Positions 14,201 to 24,055 of a DNA stretch of 64,000 nt are shown here, piece by piece; within the stretch, counting starts at the first letter, position 1; each line of letters opens with the position of its first letter. A program made the translations under genes and the position numbers. The stretch covers positions 10,974,980-11,038,979 of the forward strand of contig OZ037771.1 of NCBI GenBank assembly GCA_964035545.1, given 5' to 3'. Below the pieces are notes generated by a model, which was not told the origin of the DNA, did no database searches, and saw nothing but the letters and a program-made list of their open reading frames with translations. Origin of the DNA: Bugula neritina. Taxonomy: Eukaryota > Bryozoa > Gymnolaemata > Cheilostomatida > Bugulidae.

Positions 14201-16416
14201 AATGTAATTAATTACCTAGCTAATGTTAGTGCTTTCGCGCTAATTAACAAAATTTTTTCTAAACAATAATTACATGCACCAATTTGACTGTTCACACTAC
14301 TATTATAAGTATGTGCACAACTTGTCCTAAATATTTAGTAAAAATATGCTTATCTGAAATAAACAATGATTTTTGTGTGTCATATTTCAACATATAAAAG
14401 TCATGTAAAGTTGTTTTCGATAGGTTGACGTAGATCTTGCTATCTAACGGAACATAATTAGGTATTATAACTATGTATGTAAAATTTGTTCATATGTTTG
14501 AAAAATACATGATTTTTTGGCACTCTATCTATACACACCCTTTAGATGTTATAAGATAGTGTTCATAAAAAATTATACGTTGTTTCACACTTACTATAAT
14601 TTTAAAAATGGTGAAACATGTCTCACCAAAGTACTATACTATTGCAGATAGCATGCTTTTGACAACATTATTCTTTTAGCATAACCAAATGAAATTCACA
14701 CTTTTTGATCAGGTCATCAGGATAAAGGAGCTATTACAAAGAAGTTGCAAAAAACTTTGAATTCACACCTCGAAAAAGATACCTTTCTCCTTAAAAAGTC
14801 ACACAGACACTTTGGCAAAAAAGAATATAATCCTTTGCATTTTATTTGGTGAGTTGATGGCCTGTAACATAATTTATTAAAATCTGAAAAAACCTGTTAA
14901 ACACTCATTCTTTATTGCATATTTAACGTTTTAAATTTTACATTTACATTATATTTTACATTATATAACGTGTGTGTGTTGCGTGTGTGTGTTGCGTGTG
15001 TGTTTCGTGTGTGTGTTGCGTGTGTGTGTTGCGTGTGTGTGTTGCGTGTGTGTGTTGCGTGTGTGTGCTGCGTGTGTGTGCTGCGTGTGTGTGCTGCGTG
15101 TGTGTTGTGCGTGTGTGTTGTGCGTGTGTGTTGTGCGTTTGTGTTGTGCGTGTGTGTTGTGCGTTTGTGTTGTGCGTTTGCGTTGTGCGTTTGTGTTGTG
15201 CGTTTGTGTTGTGCGTGTGTGTGTGTGTGTGTGTGTTGTGTGTGTTGTGTGTGTTGTGTGTGTTGTGTGTGTGTGTGTGTGTGTGTAATTCTATCTATTA
15301 ATTTACTAGTTTATCTAATTATAGCTTATAACAGGTAATACCATCTACCATTATGAATACTACCACTGTCGCCGCCACCACCACTTTCCGCGCCAATATA
15401 GCTATCACAATCAGCATCATTGTCATACTTGCACATTATACCTATAGTAGAAGTATCTATTTGTATAGATACTGTTTAAAAGCTTCAGTTAAACCGAACA
15501 TAGATTCTTTATAAGATAGTCTAATTCATTTTAACCGCTTTGTTTAAAATAAGCTACAGGAGATAGCTTCAACTATTATAAAACTTGCTCAATATATAAA
15601 TTAAAGGCTTTGCCATTCACTCATAGAAAAGTTGAGTGCCATATTTATTCTGTGACAATTTTTATGTTTATCATTTTAAGCCATAAAAACTCATGCTGAT
15701 TTTTGATAAATAAATAAATACTGAAGTGCTTTTTGGATAAATTTTATGCAAATTTAATAACCTTTGGAGCTCAATACTTGAGATGTGCTAATGAGCTAAT
15801 ACAAATTATACTTTATCTAACGATTAAAACTTAATTTCAAGGTTTTACAGAAAAATGAATCCTTTACAAGCTGAAAAATACTGTGGGGACCAAACCATGC
15901 GGGAAAAGTTTCAGGACGAGGTAAATTGGTAAATCTTGTTTCATAGTTTCTTCTGATGATGTTTTGACAGACTAATAAATAAAAGTTCTGCAAATAATCA
16001 GTAATAATAAAGGTTAATAAGAGTATGGTCTCAACCAATATCTAAGCAGATAATGAAGTATTGCAGAGTTTATAATAATTCAATAAAGTCATGAAAGAAA
16101 AAACTAAAAATTTCCAATTGCATGTTGGAACGGTTGCGTGCAATTATTGAAGCACAAATCAACAACCAAAAATATCAAATTTGAAATGTTTTGACTTGCA
16201 AGTTTGTAGCAGGCATTATATAATATCAGAACAACATCACACTCATTTATGTTATTTTTGTTATTTTATAGGTAGTAATTTTTTTTAGTCTATTCATTTT
16301 ATTTACAGTCTCTTGCGGTGTTTTGCAAAGCTGAGGGCAACATTGATAATCATCGTAAAACTGCTGAAGACAAGATTAAGGATCTTGGCCTTTCTCTTCG
16401 TGAGTCACACGCTTAA
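2596..16416 (+). CDS. SAMHD1: SAMHD1-like HD-domain dNTP triphosphohydrolase, copy A (complete, 11 coding exons)
   Basis: Coding exons: 2596-2736, 4473-4655, 4733-4885, 5539-5784, 6973-7090, 8238-8405, 9416-9570, 14088-14190, 14713-14848, 15842-15920, 16309-16416. All introns are GT-AG, phases agree throughout, and the product is 529 residues. Family knowledge: SAMHD1 hydrolyses dNTPs to deoxynucleosides and triphosphate as a GTP/dNTP-activated tetramer. Seen here: metal ligands His126 (TRFDHS), His165-Asp166 ([12 protein letters not shown]) and Asp268 (DVDKWDY); active-site His169 and His195; allosteric Asp96, Gln101 and Arg104 ([11 protein letters not shown]), matching human 137/142/145. 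The human protein is 626 residues with an N-terminal SAM domain. Here about 70 unrelated residues replace it, so this form is HD-only. Sites matching human Arg372 and Lys377 appear to be Gln336 and Pro341 (human numbering from memory). The start is the first ATG of exon 1, with G at +4, and copy B begins in the same way. Confidence 0.93.
2830..4148. mobile_element. Non-autonomous DNA transposon with 21-bp perfect inverted ends and TA target duplication
   Basis: The ends at 2832-2852 and 4126-4146 are perfect inverted copies of each other (they begin GGGGTAACGGGGGCACAACG), and TA flanks both sides. Inside, a G-rich 16-mer (GGGGCACAATGGGCCA) occurs on the + strand at 3195-3210, 3219-3234 and 3948-3963, with an inverted near-copy at 3926-3940. 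No transposase is encoded; the short open frames on the - strand have no recognisable domain. Length and TA duplication suit a Tc1/mariner- or pogo-type relative, but the superfamily is inferred. The element sits in intron 1 of copy A and is absent from intron 1 of copy B. Confidence 0.75.
6157..6197. repeat. Perfect 14-bp hairpin in intron 4 of copy A
   Basis: 6157-6170 (TGAGGCATTCCACT) and 6184-6197 are exact inverted copies separated by 13 bases. It may be the remnant of a palindromic element. I see nothing that marks it as an expressed RNA. Confidence 0.6.
7217..7996. mobile_element. MITE-like element with 22-bp terminal inverted repeats
   Basis: 7217-7238 (TTTTAAAGGATTGCTCTATC and two more bases) and 7975-7996 are exact inverted copies. 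The 780-bp unit has no open frame with a recognisable domain. I could not define a target-site duplication. It lies in intron 5 of copy A and ends about 40 bases before a hammerhead ribozyme motif, so the two may belong to one composite insertion. Confidence 0.55.
8038..8095 (+). ncRNA. Hammerhead ribozyme, type I, copy 1 (GUA cleavage triplet)
   Basis: The full conserved core is present: CTGATGA at 8050-8056, stem II GGGG/TCCC (8057-8060, 8066-8069) closing an ACAAA loop, and GAAA at 8070-8073. A three-pair stem III (CAG/CTG, 8074-8082, triloop) follows, then T-A at 8083-8084. Stem I is CTGTG (8045-8049) with CACAG (8085-8089), then an internal loop (TGTT/ATT) and a further CTC/GAG pairing. 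Predicted self-cleavage is after 8084. A very short stem III with a loop in stem I is typical of hammerheads in Penelope-like elements and animal retrozymes. A (TA)n tract follows within 45 bases. The motif is in the sense orientation inside intron 5 of SAMHD1 copy A. Confidence 0.88.
8138..8214. repeat. (TA)n microsatellite
   Basis: An almost pure TA tract of about 75 bases just downstream of hammerhead copy 1. Copy 2 at 17.3 kb is also followed, in its own sense, by TA and then TG repeats. Confidence 0.95.
10620..12310 (-). pseudogene. Ty3-like retrotransposon relic: RNase H and integrase
   Basis: Read on the - strand. 12306-12031 holds an RNase H start ([11 protein letters not shown]). 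11941-11729 is the RNase H end with the connecting region ([21 protein letters not shown]). 11138-10896 and 10874-10647 carry integrase core blocks ([32 protein letters not shown] ... [18 protein letters not shown]). The usual SDNGPQ motif reads SSNSPQ, so a catalytic Asp is lost, and the integrase part is split between two frames. About 590 bp of other DNA, including a SINE, separates the RNase H and integrase parts. No LTRs were found. It lies in intron 7 of SAMHD1 copy A in antisense. Confidence 0.8.
11530..11690 (-). repeat. tRNA-derived SINE inside the Ty3-like relic
   Basis: On the - strand from about 11690: an A-box-like CCATGGTCTAGGGGTTGAAG, a B-box GGTTCAAACCCCG, then a tail with TTAGGAAGAGCATCCAGTC. 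That tail resembles the GGAAGGGCATCCAG block shared by several marine-invertebrate SINEs (recalled, not checked). It interrupts the retrotransposon between RNase H and integrase. Confidence 0.6.
12400..12870. repeat. Degenerate short-unit repeat (TACTTGGTACTG-like)
   Basis: Motifs such as GATACTGG, TTGGTACTGC and TTAGTACT recur at irregular spacing of roughly 12-25 bases. It may be a decayed minisatellite at the edge of the Ty3-like relic. No clean unit can be defined by eye. Confidence 0.35.
14970..15288. repeat. GT-rich minisatellite in intron 9 of copy A
   Basis: Units of 12-14 bases drift in blocks along the tract: GTGTGTGTGTTGC, then GTGTGTGTGCTGC, then GTGTGTGTTGTGC, then GTTTGTGTTGTGC, ending in plain GT. 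Because most units lack stops, all three + frames are open with Cys/Val/Arg-rich readings. Those frames are artefacts. Confidence 0.9.
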
Positions 16417-16636
16417 GTTTTAACAGTTGATTCAGCTAGAAAAAATGGAAAATATTGTAGATTTGTTGATGTACACATTATATACATTTTTTAGATTTTT
16501 ATATTAGTTTTTTATTAATTGATATCACTATGTTATTTATTAAATGCACCACATACGATAATGTATATGCAGAAATGTTATGTATGTTTACCAAATTGCA
16601 TAAAATATTTAATATTTTTCATCAATGATTTTTATC

Positions 16637-16682
16637 AATAAATTTCTTGATTCAAAACTGAAAATTCACTGAAAACAATAAA
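16637..16682 (+). promoter_or_regulatory. Candidate polyadenylation signals of SAMHD1 copy A
   Basis: AATAAA occurs at 16637-16642 and at 16677-16682, 220-270 bases after the TAA stop at 16414-16416. In DNA this AT-rich the hexamer is expected by chance, so only the position supports the call. Confidence 0.3.
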
Positions 16683-17090
16683 ACAGCTGAATGATTCTGA
16701 GTTTTCTCAAAAATACTATGTAAAAGCGAGTTTGTTATTTGATTTGCATACATTTGTATCAGCAGATAAAAACATATTAGCTTTTACTATTTTATTGTAT
16801 TTATTGGAAAATGCTCAATGTGGAAGCTAAACATAAGTTGGCCCATGAAATAAGATCAGATGTGTTTTAGCAACAGAATTATATAATATATATACTAGGT
16901 GTTATCATTCCATGTACTTGTTACGCACATAGCAACAAAGCTCAAACAGTCGTTGGCATGTTATAAGGAATGTTCAACAAAACAAAAATTTTGAGTTACA
17001 CACACACGCTCGCGCGAGCACACACACATGCACACATACAAATACACATACACATACATACTTGTATACATACACGCATACACGCACGCA

Positions 17091-17280
<190 letters not shown>

Positions 17281-17338
17281 CTCAATCTGTGGACAGCAGC
17301 TGTTTCGGGATTTGTCCCCTCATCAGCACAGAACAGAG
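17281..17338 (-). ncRNA. Hammerhead ribozyme, type I, copy 2 (GUC cleavage triplet)
   Basis: On the - strand, the same 58-nt design as copy 1. CTGATGA is the complement of 17320-17326, stem II is CCCC/GGGA (17316-17319, 17307-17310) and GAAA is 17303-17306. Stem III with its triloop is 17294-17302, stem I is 17327-17331 with 17287-17291, and the outer pairing is 17336-17338 with 17281-17283. Predicted cleavage is between 17292 and 17291. It differs from copy 1 at one base only, the cleavage-site nucleotide (C here, A there). It sits at the boundary of a CA/TA microsatellite. Confidence 0.9.
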
Positions 17339-17570
17339 TACCATGGCCCACACCTTCGCAATAGTAGAAGGTTATAGGTTTACTAAAGCATATTTAAAAG
17401 GTGTGTAAACCCAAGCCAGAGTTATCAAGTGATTCTAGGGGTCACCTAGGAGTCACGAGCATTGCTAAATGCTAGTAGCTTGAGTTTGTGACCATGGTGA
17501 GAGTGCTCAATCATTTAATGTCATTGCTGAGCATTTATTGAGAGCATAATATCTCAATCTGTGGACAGCA
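17281..17570 (-). mobile_element. Retrozyme/Penelope-like unit bounded by hammerhead cleavage sites
   Basis: 17553-17570 repeats the 3' end of the ribozyme (TGCTGTC/CACAGATTGAG in - sense), including the cleavage site, but lacks the CTGATGA core. From that cleavage site (17563/17564) to the one in copy 2 (17291/17292) is 272 nt. Both sites are followed in - sense by an AT run. This is the layout of one full unit of a hammerhead tandem plus the tail of the preceding unit, as in animal retrozymes and Penelope-like terminal repeats. No protein is encoded. Confidence 0.6.
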
Positions 17571-17639
17571 TATGTATCAAAGGGCGACTCTAATGCTGTG
17601 ATGGGGCGAGCATCACAGATGTTTTCCTATCGGCTTTTC

Positions 17640-18470
17640 CCGAGCATTCAGAACAAGTGTTCAGAAGACTGGCCTACAAAGCATTGTACGTACTGATTAC
17701 GAGCACCAAGCAGTTCATCTCTTTTTTTAGTAGCACAATCACAGAAAGGTGACCCAGCCCAGAACAAGTAAAACACTTCGATCCTGTTGCTTTTATATCT
17801 TGTCTTATGCTAGCAAAAATAAAACTTGACTTGGTACTTTGGATTGATAGCATGGTCCTTACTTCAATTACAAGTTTGGGTGACTCCAACCTACTAAAAC
17901 ATTCACTGATAATTTCATGCTTATGGCTACATCAGCAGGCAGCCTAGACACAAACGCACACCTAGCAATAAATCTTTGCTTTGCTGTTTCATCAGGCTAA
18001 TTAATCCCCGTAGGTCAGCTAAATACACAACTTCAGACTTATTTTACATCAAAGTTCTGCCTTTATTGCTCATATAATATGACGAGAAGATATCAATGCT
18101 GAAGGCTGTGCTCAACTCACTCATGAGTTTAGCATAGTGTTATGAATTTACATTCACTATAATTAGTGGGTCTACTTATGCAAAGCCACTTCACCAGGTT
18201 TCTCACAATTGAATAGACTTTATTATTCACGAATTATACAAGAAAATAAATTACTAACACTAATGCACACGATTACATAATAGAGAGTGAGTTATACACA
18301 ACTGTACATGATTAGAACTCGATCCACTCTGCCGGCTACGCTGCCTCACAAGCTTCCACTATACATTTGCAGCTCCGCCTCCTACTAATTGCTGGTCACA
18401 TCCCATTGGTTAACACGGTGGTGCCATCCTAACGACATGATGCTGACTGCATCATGTAACTGTCCGAGAT
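17640..18470 (-). pseudogene. LTR retroelement fragment (possible LTR and gag zinc knuckle)
   Basis: 17889-17674 (-) is an open frame with CFTCSGLGHLSVI, a gag zinc-knuckle start whose last Cys is not in frame. Upstream in the same sense, about 18470-18140, is non-coding sequence with an AATAAA followed by a run ending TTCATAACA, which could be an LTR. I could not define LTR ends, a primer site or a second LTR. Confidence 0.4.
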
Positions 18471-18493
18471 AGAGTTATCTTTTTGATATAAAC

Positions 18494-18843
18494 TAAGCCT
18501 AGGGCCACACGGTGCGTATTTTCGCATGCGAAAATTGAAATCAGAAGTAGCAAAGGTGTCCACTGTGCGCGTTGAGAAAACATTTGCACTTGTCGCTCTG
18601 CATTTTCAACGCAAGTGCGAATCGTCTCTGTCGTCGTCACCTAATTGGCTGGTAGTTATTTAGCGAGCCCAATTTCGTTATTTTAGTGCTACATTCCAGT
18701 AAATTGCGTTTTATTAAAAGCGAGTGCGATTTAAAAATGAATGCTTTATTTATCACGCATCACTGACGCTACAGTGGACACCTTTGCTACTTCTGATTTC
18801 AATTTTCGCATGCGAAAATACGCGCCGTGTGGCCCTAGGCTTA
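18494..18843. mobile_element. MITE with about 70-bp terminal inverted repeats
   Basis: 18496-18566 and 18771-18841 are near-identical inverted copies (AGCCTAGGGCCACACGG at the ends, then TTTTCGCATGCGAAAA inside each arm). One mismatch is obvious (GTGCG against GCGCG). TA lies at both outer edges (18494-18495, 18842-18843), a possible target duplication. There is no coding capacity. An RNA read across it would form a long hairpin. Confidence 0.8.
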
Positions 18844-19173
18844 CTAATTGGAAACACAATACTAAAACTCTTTACAATAGTTTGCTTTTATTCCCGCACT
18901 CAGTTGCTGATTGACTTCAAAAGCAGATAGATATCATAAAATCAAATACGAAAGCACAGAAATTAAAAAGACGCAAGCAACAGAGTTAAATGGAGATCAC
19001 TAATTGACTTGGCTATGCAGAACTCTGTTACCCACAAGGGCTAAAACAAATACGATAAAAAACAATAAGAGGAAAGGAATTACTTTTAACTATATTACAA
19101 TGAATAAATGGTACTAATGATAAAATTAAACTCTTTGAAAAAAGATCGATTAGATGAACCTAATATTAGATTG

Positions 19174-19573
19174 TGTGGGCTGTAAGTATGCCGATGCCAT
19201 TAGCGGCGTAGCAAGATAGAGTGCTTAGATACACAGCAGGGGTCAAGGACTTCTCCTCGTGCTGCGCTGCGAAACAAAAGCCTACTCATAAATAGTGTGA
19301 CAGTGTTCGACTGAGAACGTTTATATCTATTAGAGAGTTTAGCAAATTCAAGTTTCTAGCCATTGTATTCTGGGCGAATACGGTGATTTGCTGGGCAGAT
19401 CACGGGTGGAGATTGGGGTGACTAAGGGGTGGTTTGGAGGTCACGGTGACAGCTTGGGGCTGTCGATATAATATTATTCGTATTATAATTATATTCATTA
19501 TTATAAGTTACTGCTAGTCTCCGTTATTTGTTTTGAGTTTGACTCTCATATTGATTTGCACTTGCAGGTAACA
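19174..19573 (+). repeat. 5' LTR
   Basis: 400 bp with TG...CA ends, preceded by GATTG. Compared with the 3' LTR it carries a 4-bp AGAG insertion in the TCTATTAG region. I could not match the following bases (AGTTATTTCGGCAGC) to a tRNA primer site. Confidence 0.92.
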
Positions 19574-19772
19574 AGTTATTTCGGCAGCATTATCATTATT
19601 ATTGCTATTATTACTATTATTACTATTATTACTTTATGGTTAGTAACAACGTGATATAATCATAATATTACTGCTGTTTCTTACTACTACTTAAACGTAG
19701 TTAGTAAGCTTGTGCATTCTGGTTCTCAGTCAAATAGTTTATTACTCATACTTGTTGACTGTGGAGAACGGA

Positions 19773-20711
19773 ATGTCACGGGAAGGAGAGAAAATTGAAG
19801 GCGAGGACTCTCCTGGGGAGAGTTCGGCAGTTGGTGGCGCTTCCGACCTTGGCGGGCCATCATCTGCGGGAACTGGGCTTGCAGCTCCAGTTCTGTTGGA
19901 TGCGAGGGTTTTGGCTAGCATCCTCAATCAGGCAAAGGGCCCGATTCTGTCAAGAATTTGACAAGCCACGCCCCAGTTTACTGGCGATGGCAGTGTAGAT
20001 GTCACTGCGTGGATCAGGGAGTTTGAAGGACTCTGCGAGGTGGAACAGATTGCCCCAACGGAAATCCTCATCTACATGTTGGGTGGCAATGCTGCTCGCG
20101 TCTACAGCAGGATGCGTGTGGCCGAAGCATTCCAATGGGATGTAGTAAAAGCGGCCTTGGTGGCCGAGTACGCCATGCCTATGCAGGAAGCATGGCGTAG
20201 GTTCATTACCTGCCGCACGGAAGACGGGGACACGATTGACGTGTACCTGGACCGCTTGGAGCGGTTCGGTGGGCGAGTCGGCATGACCTGCAATGATCTG
20301 AGTTTTCGAGCTCAGTTTTATGAAGGCTTGCCGGCCTCTGTCTATGAGTGGGCAGTAACCCTCGAAAGTGCCTACAAGGCCGACTTTGGGTCAGTTTTGG
20401 CACGTGTACGAGAAAGAGTGGTCTCGTGCAGGGCTGTTGCACGCCGTTCTAGATCTGGGCAACAGTCGGGGGAAGTTGCTGCTGCTTCTGGAAGAGCGCA
20501 GCAGCAGTCAGGTGCCAGTTCCTGCTATCGGTGTGGTGGTGCACACCGGGTAAAGGATTGCACCGAGAGCAGGCGGGCTTCTTTCAACAAGCGGCCCGTG
20601 AGAAACTCTTCTGGGAAGAGAGCTGGATGCTTCCGGTGCGGAGGCATCGACCACTGGGTTCGGGACTGCCCGAAACCGCCTGCAGTAGCTGCCGGGCTGG
20701 AAGGTAACTAG
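19773..20711 (+). pseudogene. gag of the LTR retrotransposon, one internal stop
   Basis: The frame opens at ATG 19773, runs to a TGA at 19959-19961, then continues in the same frame to TAG at 20709-20711. A capsid-like middle follows the stop. Two zinc knuckles lie near the end: CYRCGGAHRVKDC (about 20523-20561, with three rather than four residues before His) and CFRCGGIDHWVRDC (20628-20669, canonical). The TGA lies in a continuous coding frame, so it looks like a point nonsense change. CGA to TGA at a CpG is one simple route. A protein starting after the stop would keep the knuckles. Confidence 0.85.
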
Positions 20712-23700
20712 CCGGGTTTTCAGGCGGAGGATGCAACTCGGGGCGCCGCATCCTCCAACATGGATATCACAGTTTAGGCGTTAACCGCCGAGGGCCTTGC
20801 TCTTTATTGATGAGCGAGGTTCTGAGCGGTGCATGCGTACCGCGGGATAGCTTGGCGCTATCTGGGGCAATTAGTAGGACTACCACAAGTAGCCATATGC
20901 CCATCATTCAGGCAGTGCTGAACGGCCGTTGTTTCTCGTGTCTTGTCGACACTGGAAGCGAGCGGACTCTGGTAAGTCCACGGGTGGTTGGTGGGAAACG
21001 GCTCAAAGCAGGCCGGCCGTTATTAACGGCTGATGGCAGTGCCTCTCACGTGGAGGGCACTTGCCGAGTTACCGTTGGACTGCAGGGACACTGCTTCAGT
21101 GTCTCGGCTCCTGTCATGAGCGAGTTGGAGAACCTTGGCGTTGATTGCCTCATTGGTGGTGATGCCATCGACCATATGGGGGGTGTGACTGTCAGGAGAG
21201 GCTCTGACTCGCGAAACCCAGTTGTCTGGGGGAAGCAAAGTTCAGATGGCTGCTGTGACTTTCCTCGTCAGAAAGTTGCCAGCCCAGGCCTGGCCTGTGG
21301 GGCTACGACAGCTGTCAATGATAGTCGTAGCAGTGACTTGGGGTCGCTGCGAGTGGAGGATCCCGATTTCGTGGCCAATTTTGACAATGGTCGATGGACC
21401 GTCAGTTGGCGGTGGACCGGGGAGTCTCTATCAAACTCCAAACTCGTGTGTCAGAGTAAAGGTGTACTCAGGCGCCTCAGATTCGTGAACGCTACTGCGC
21501 AGAGCTGGAGAGCTGGATCTCCAAGGGTTGATTAAAGCGATGGGAGGGCCCAGTTGAAGGGGTTATCCCTTTGCTTGCAGTGTTCCAGCCAACTAAGGAC
21601 AAGGTGCGGCCAGTCATGGACTACCGAGAGCTGAACAACTACGTGGAATCTCACACTGGCGATGACAAGGTTGCGGTGTGTAGTGAAAAGATTAGAAAGT
21701 GGAGACAGTTGAAAGGTAACCTTCGAGTTGTGGATCTGAAGTCAGCCTATCTTCGGATTCACATAGCTAGAGATCTGTGGAAGTACCAGGTCGTTAGACA
21801 TAAGGGGGTGCACTACGCCCTGACTCGGCTCGGTTTTGGACTGTCATGCGCTCCCAGAATTATGACTTCGATTCTTGGTAAAGTACTGTCGATGGACGAC
21901 CGGGTTCGTCGGGCAACGGACCACTACATTGATGACGTAGTGGTGCAGGAGTCTGTTGTCGGTGCTGAGGAAGTACGAAAGCATCTAGCCAAGTATGGGC
22001 TCGAGACTAAAGAGCCGGAAAGTCTTGATGGAGGTCGACTGTTGGGAATTGCCCTAAAAAGTGACAGTCGCGGAGAACTACGAATGATGAGGGCAACAGC
22101 CCTCTCAGAGATCCACTTGAAGCCAAAAAGCCTCACACAGCGTGGCCTCTTCTCCCTATGTGGTCGGTTGATCGGTCACTATCCGGTGGCTGGATGGCTC
22201 CGTATGCACTGCAGCTTCCTCAAACGATTAGGATGTGGTGGGGGTTGGGATGCTCCTGTTGGAGATGCTGTCAGCAATCTGGCTGCAGAGTTGCTGAACA
22301 GAGCTAAGCGAGAGGACCCTGTGTGGGGGTGCTGGCGAGTGAATCCAGGAGGATCCGTTACAGTGTGGACAGATGCTAGCTCCATAGGGATAGGCGTGGT
22401 CCTGGAGGTAGATGGCAATGTTGTAGAGGATGCGTCATGGCTACGGAAGGAGTCCGATCATTCCCATATCAATGTTGCCGAGTTGGAGGCTGTGGCTAGA
22501 GGAATCAACCTGGCGGTCACGTGGGGGTTTAAAACCTTCACGCTAGCAATCGACCCGCTCACGGTCGTCAACTGGATGGGTATCACTGTTGACGCTCGTA
22601 GTCGCGTGAGAACAAAGAGTGCTGCAGAGATGCTCATAAAGCGTCGTTTGGGTGTAATCCGAGACACGATCACCGAGTTCGACCTTGAAATATCAGTTCG
22701 TTTTGTGCCGACGGCAGAAAACAAAGCTGATTGCATGACTAGGGTGGCTAAGCAGTGGCTTGGGAGCCGTGGACTTGGCAGCACCGACATGCAGGTGACT
22801 GCAGCACTTTCAACAGGGGAAAGTGTGGAAGATGCCATTTGGGCGGCGCACCTGCCTCATTATTTAGGCGTTGATCGGACGCTTTACCTTGCTCGACAAA
22901 TTTGTAGAGATCTGTCCAGAGAGCAAGTGAAGCGTGAGTTGGCTGGGTGTGAGACATGCCAGAGGGTCGACCCCGCCTTAAGGTCTGAGAACATTGTCCC
23001 GACAGGAAGCTTGTCGGTAGAAGGAAATTGGCAGAGAGTTGCGATTGATGTAACCCACTACGATGGCAGACTGTTTCTGCCGATGGTCGACTGTGGTCCG
23101 TCGCGACTGGCCATCTGGCGACGTCTTCAGAGTGAGTCTGCAGAAAAAATTGTTGCTCAATTGCGCAGCGTTGTGGTTGAGCGAGGGCCATGTGAAGAGT
23201 TGCTCTTGGACAACTCCATGGCATTCAGGTCAGCATCTGTTGAGGAGTTTGCTGACGAGTGGGGAATATCTCTTCGATTCAGAGCCGCTTACGCCCCGAG
23301 CGGCAACGAGATTGTAGAGAGAAACCACCGGACAATCAAAAGGATTGCGGAGAGAGGGGGAATTTCTCCCGAAGAAGCCACATTCTGGTATAATGTGACA
23401 CCCAGGAAGGACGCAGATGAAGGTTCGGTGCCTTCTAACGTACTCTTTCGATACCCTTGGCGGATACCATTTGATATTAATACCCCAGAAGCTGACGTTT
23501 GTGGTGACTGTAACTTCGCCGTTGGCGATGAAGTCTGGCTGAAGCCACCAACACCCTCGTGCACCAGGCAGTGAGCACTCGGTGAGGTCACCGGGGTTGT
23601 ATCAAGACACACAGTGTGTGTGAATGGGGTACCACGGCATGTCAGAGACGTGCGAAAGCGTCGTCATGGTAGAGAGCTTGCTCAGCATGGTGGAAGGCGC

Positions 23701-24030
23701 CATCAGGGTGGCCTCGCTGCTCGTGTTGATGATCAGCATATACCCTATGCTGGGCCTCCAGGGGATCTGCCGTTAGTGCTGAGCGAGGAGCATGGCGAGG
23801 AGGCCAATGCGGGTCAGTATGCTATTCGGGAAGACCCAGCCCAACCCGATGCCGATGTAAATGGTGTAAGGTGTCCAGAACGCCCCGCCAAACAGGTTGG
23901 AGTTGATGCTGAGGAGAGCAAAAATGCAGATGTGCCGCTGCTCCATCATGGACGGCCGCAACGTGTGCGGCGGCGACCTGCGTACTTGGCTGATTATGTT
24001 GATTGGCCAGAGGTCGTGGCGTCTCCCTAG
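20708..24030 (+). pseudogene. pol of the LTR retrotransposon: protease, RT, RNase H, integrase
   Basis: The protease frame is open from 20708 to 21535 with the active site CLVDTGSERTLV. Near 21415-21425, at a G run, homology moves to another frame, in which TAA (21457) and TGA (21529) interrupt the lead-in to RT. RT starts about 21571 (VRPVMDYREL), with YIDD at 21925-21936. RNase H has its first Asp near 22372 (VWTDASSIG), then Glu (NVAELEAVA) and Asp (LAIDPLTVV). Integrase has a His/Cys zinc region (LPHYLG ... CETCQR) and Asp 23047, Asp 23209 and Glu 23317, giving D-x35-E. A TGA at 23572 cuts off the C-terminal tail, which stays open to 24030. Confidence 0.9.
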
Positions 24031-24055
24031 TAGCTTTGTAAGAAGCTAAGGGAGA

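Noticed and set aside
14970-15338. Three overlapping Cys/Val/Arg-rich open frames of more than 100 codons
   Set aside because: All three frames are open because the GT-rich repeat lacks stops; it lies inside an intron of SAMHD1 copy A.
19959-23574. TGA read as an amino acid (code change or recoding) in the LTR element
   Set aside because: SAMHD1 copy A uses TGG for Trp and has no in-frame TGA; the element also has a TAA and a frameshift, so decay explains the stops.
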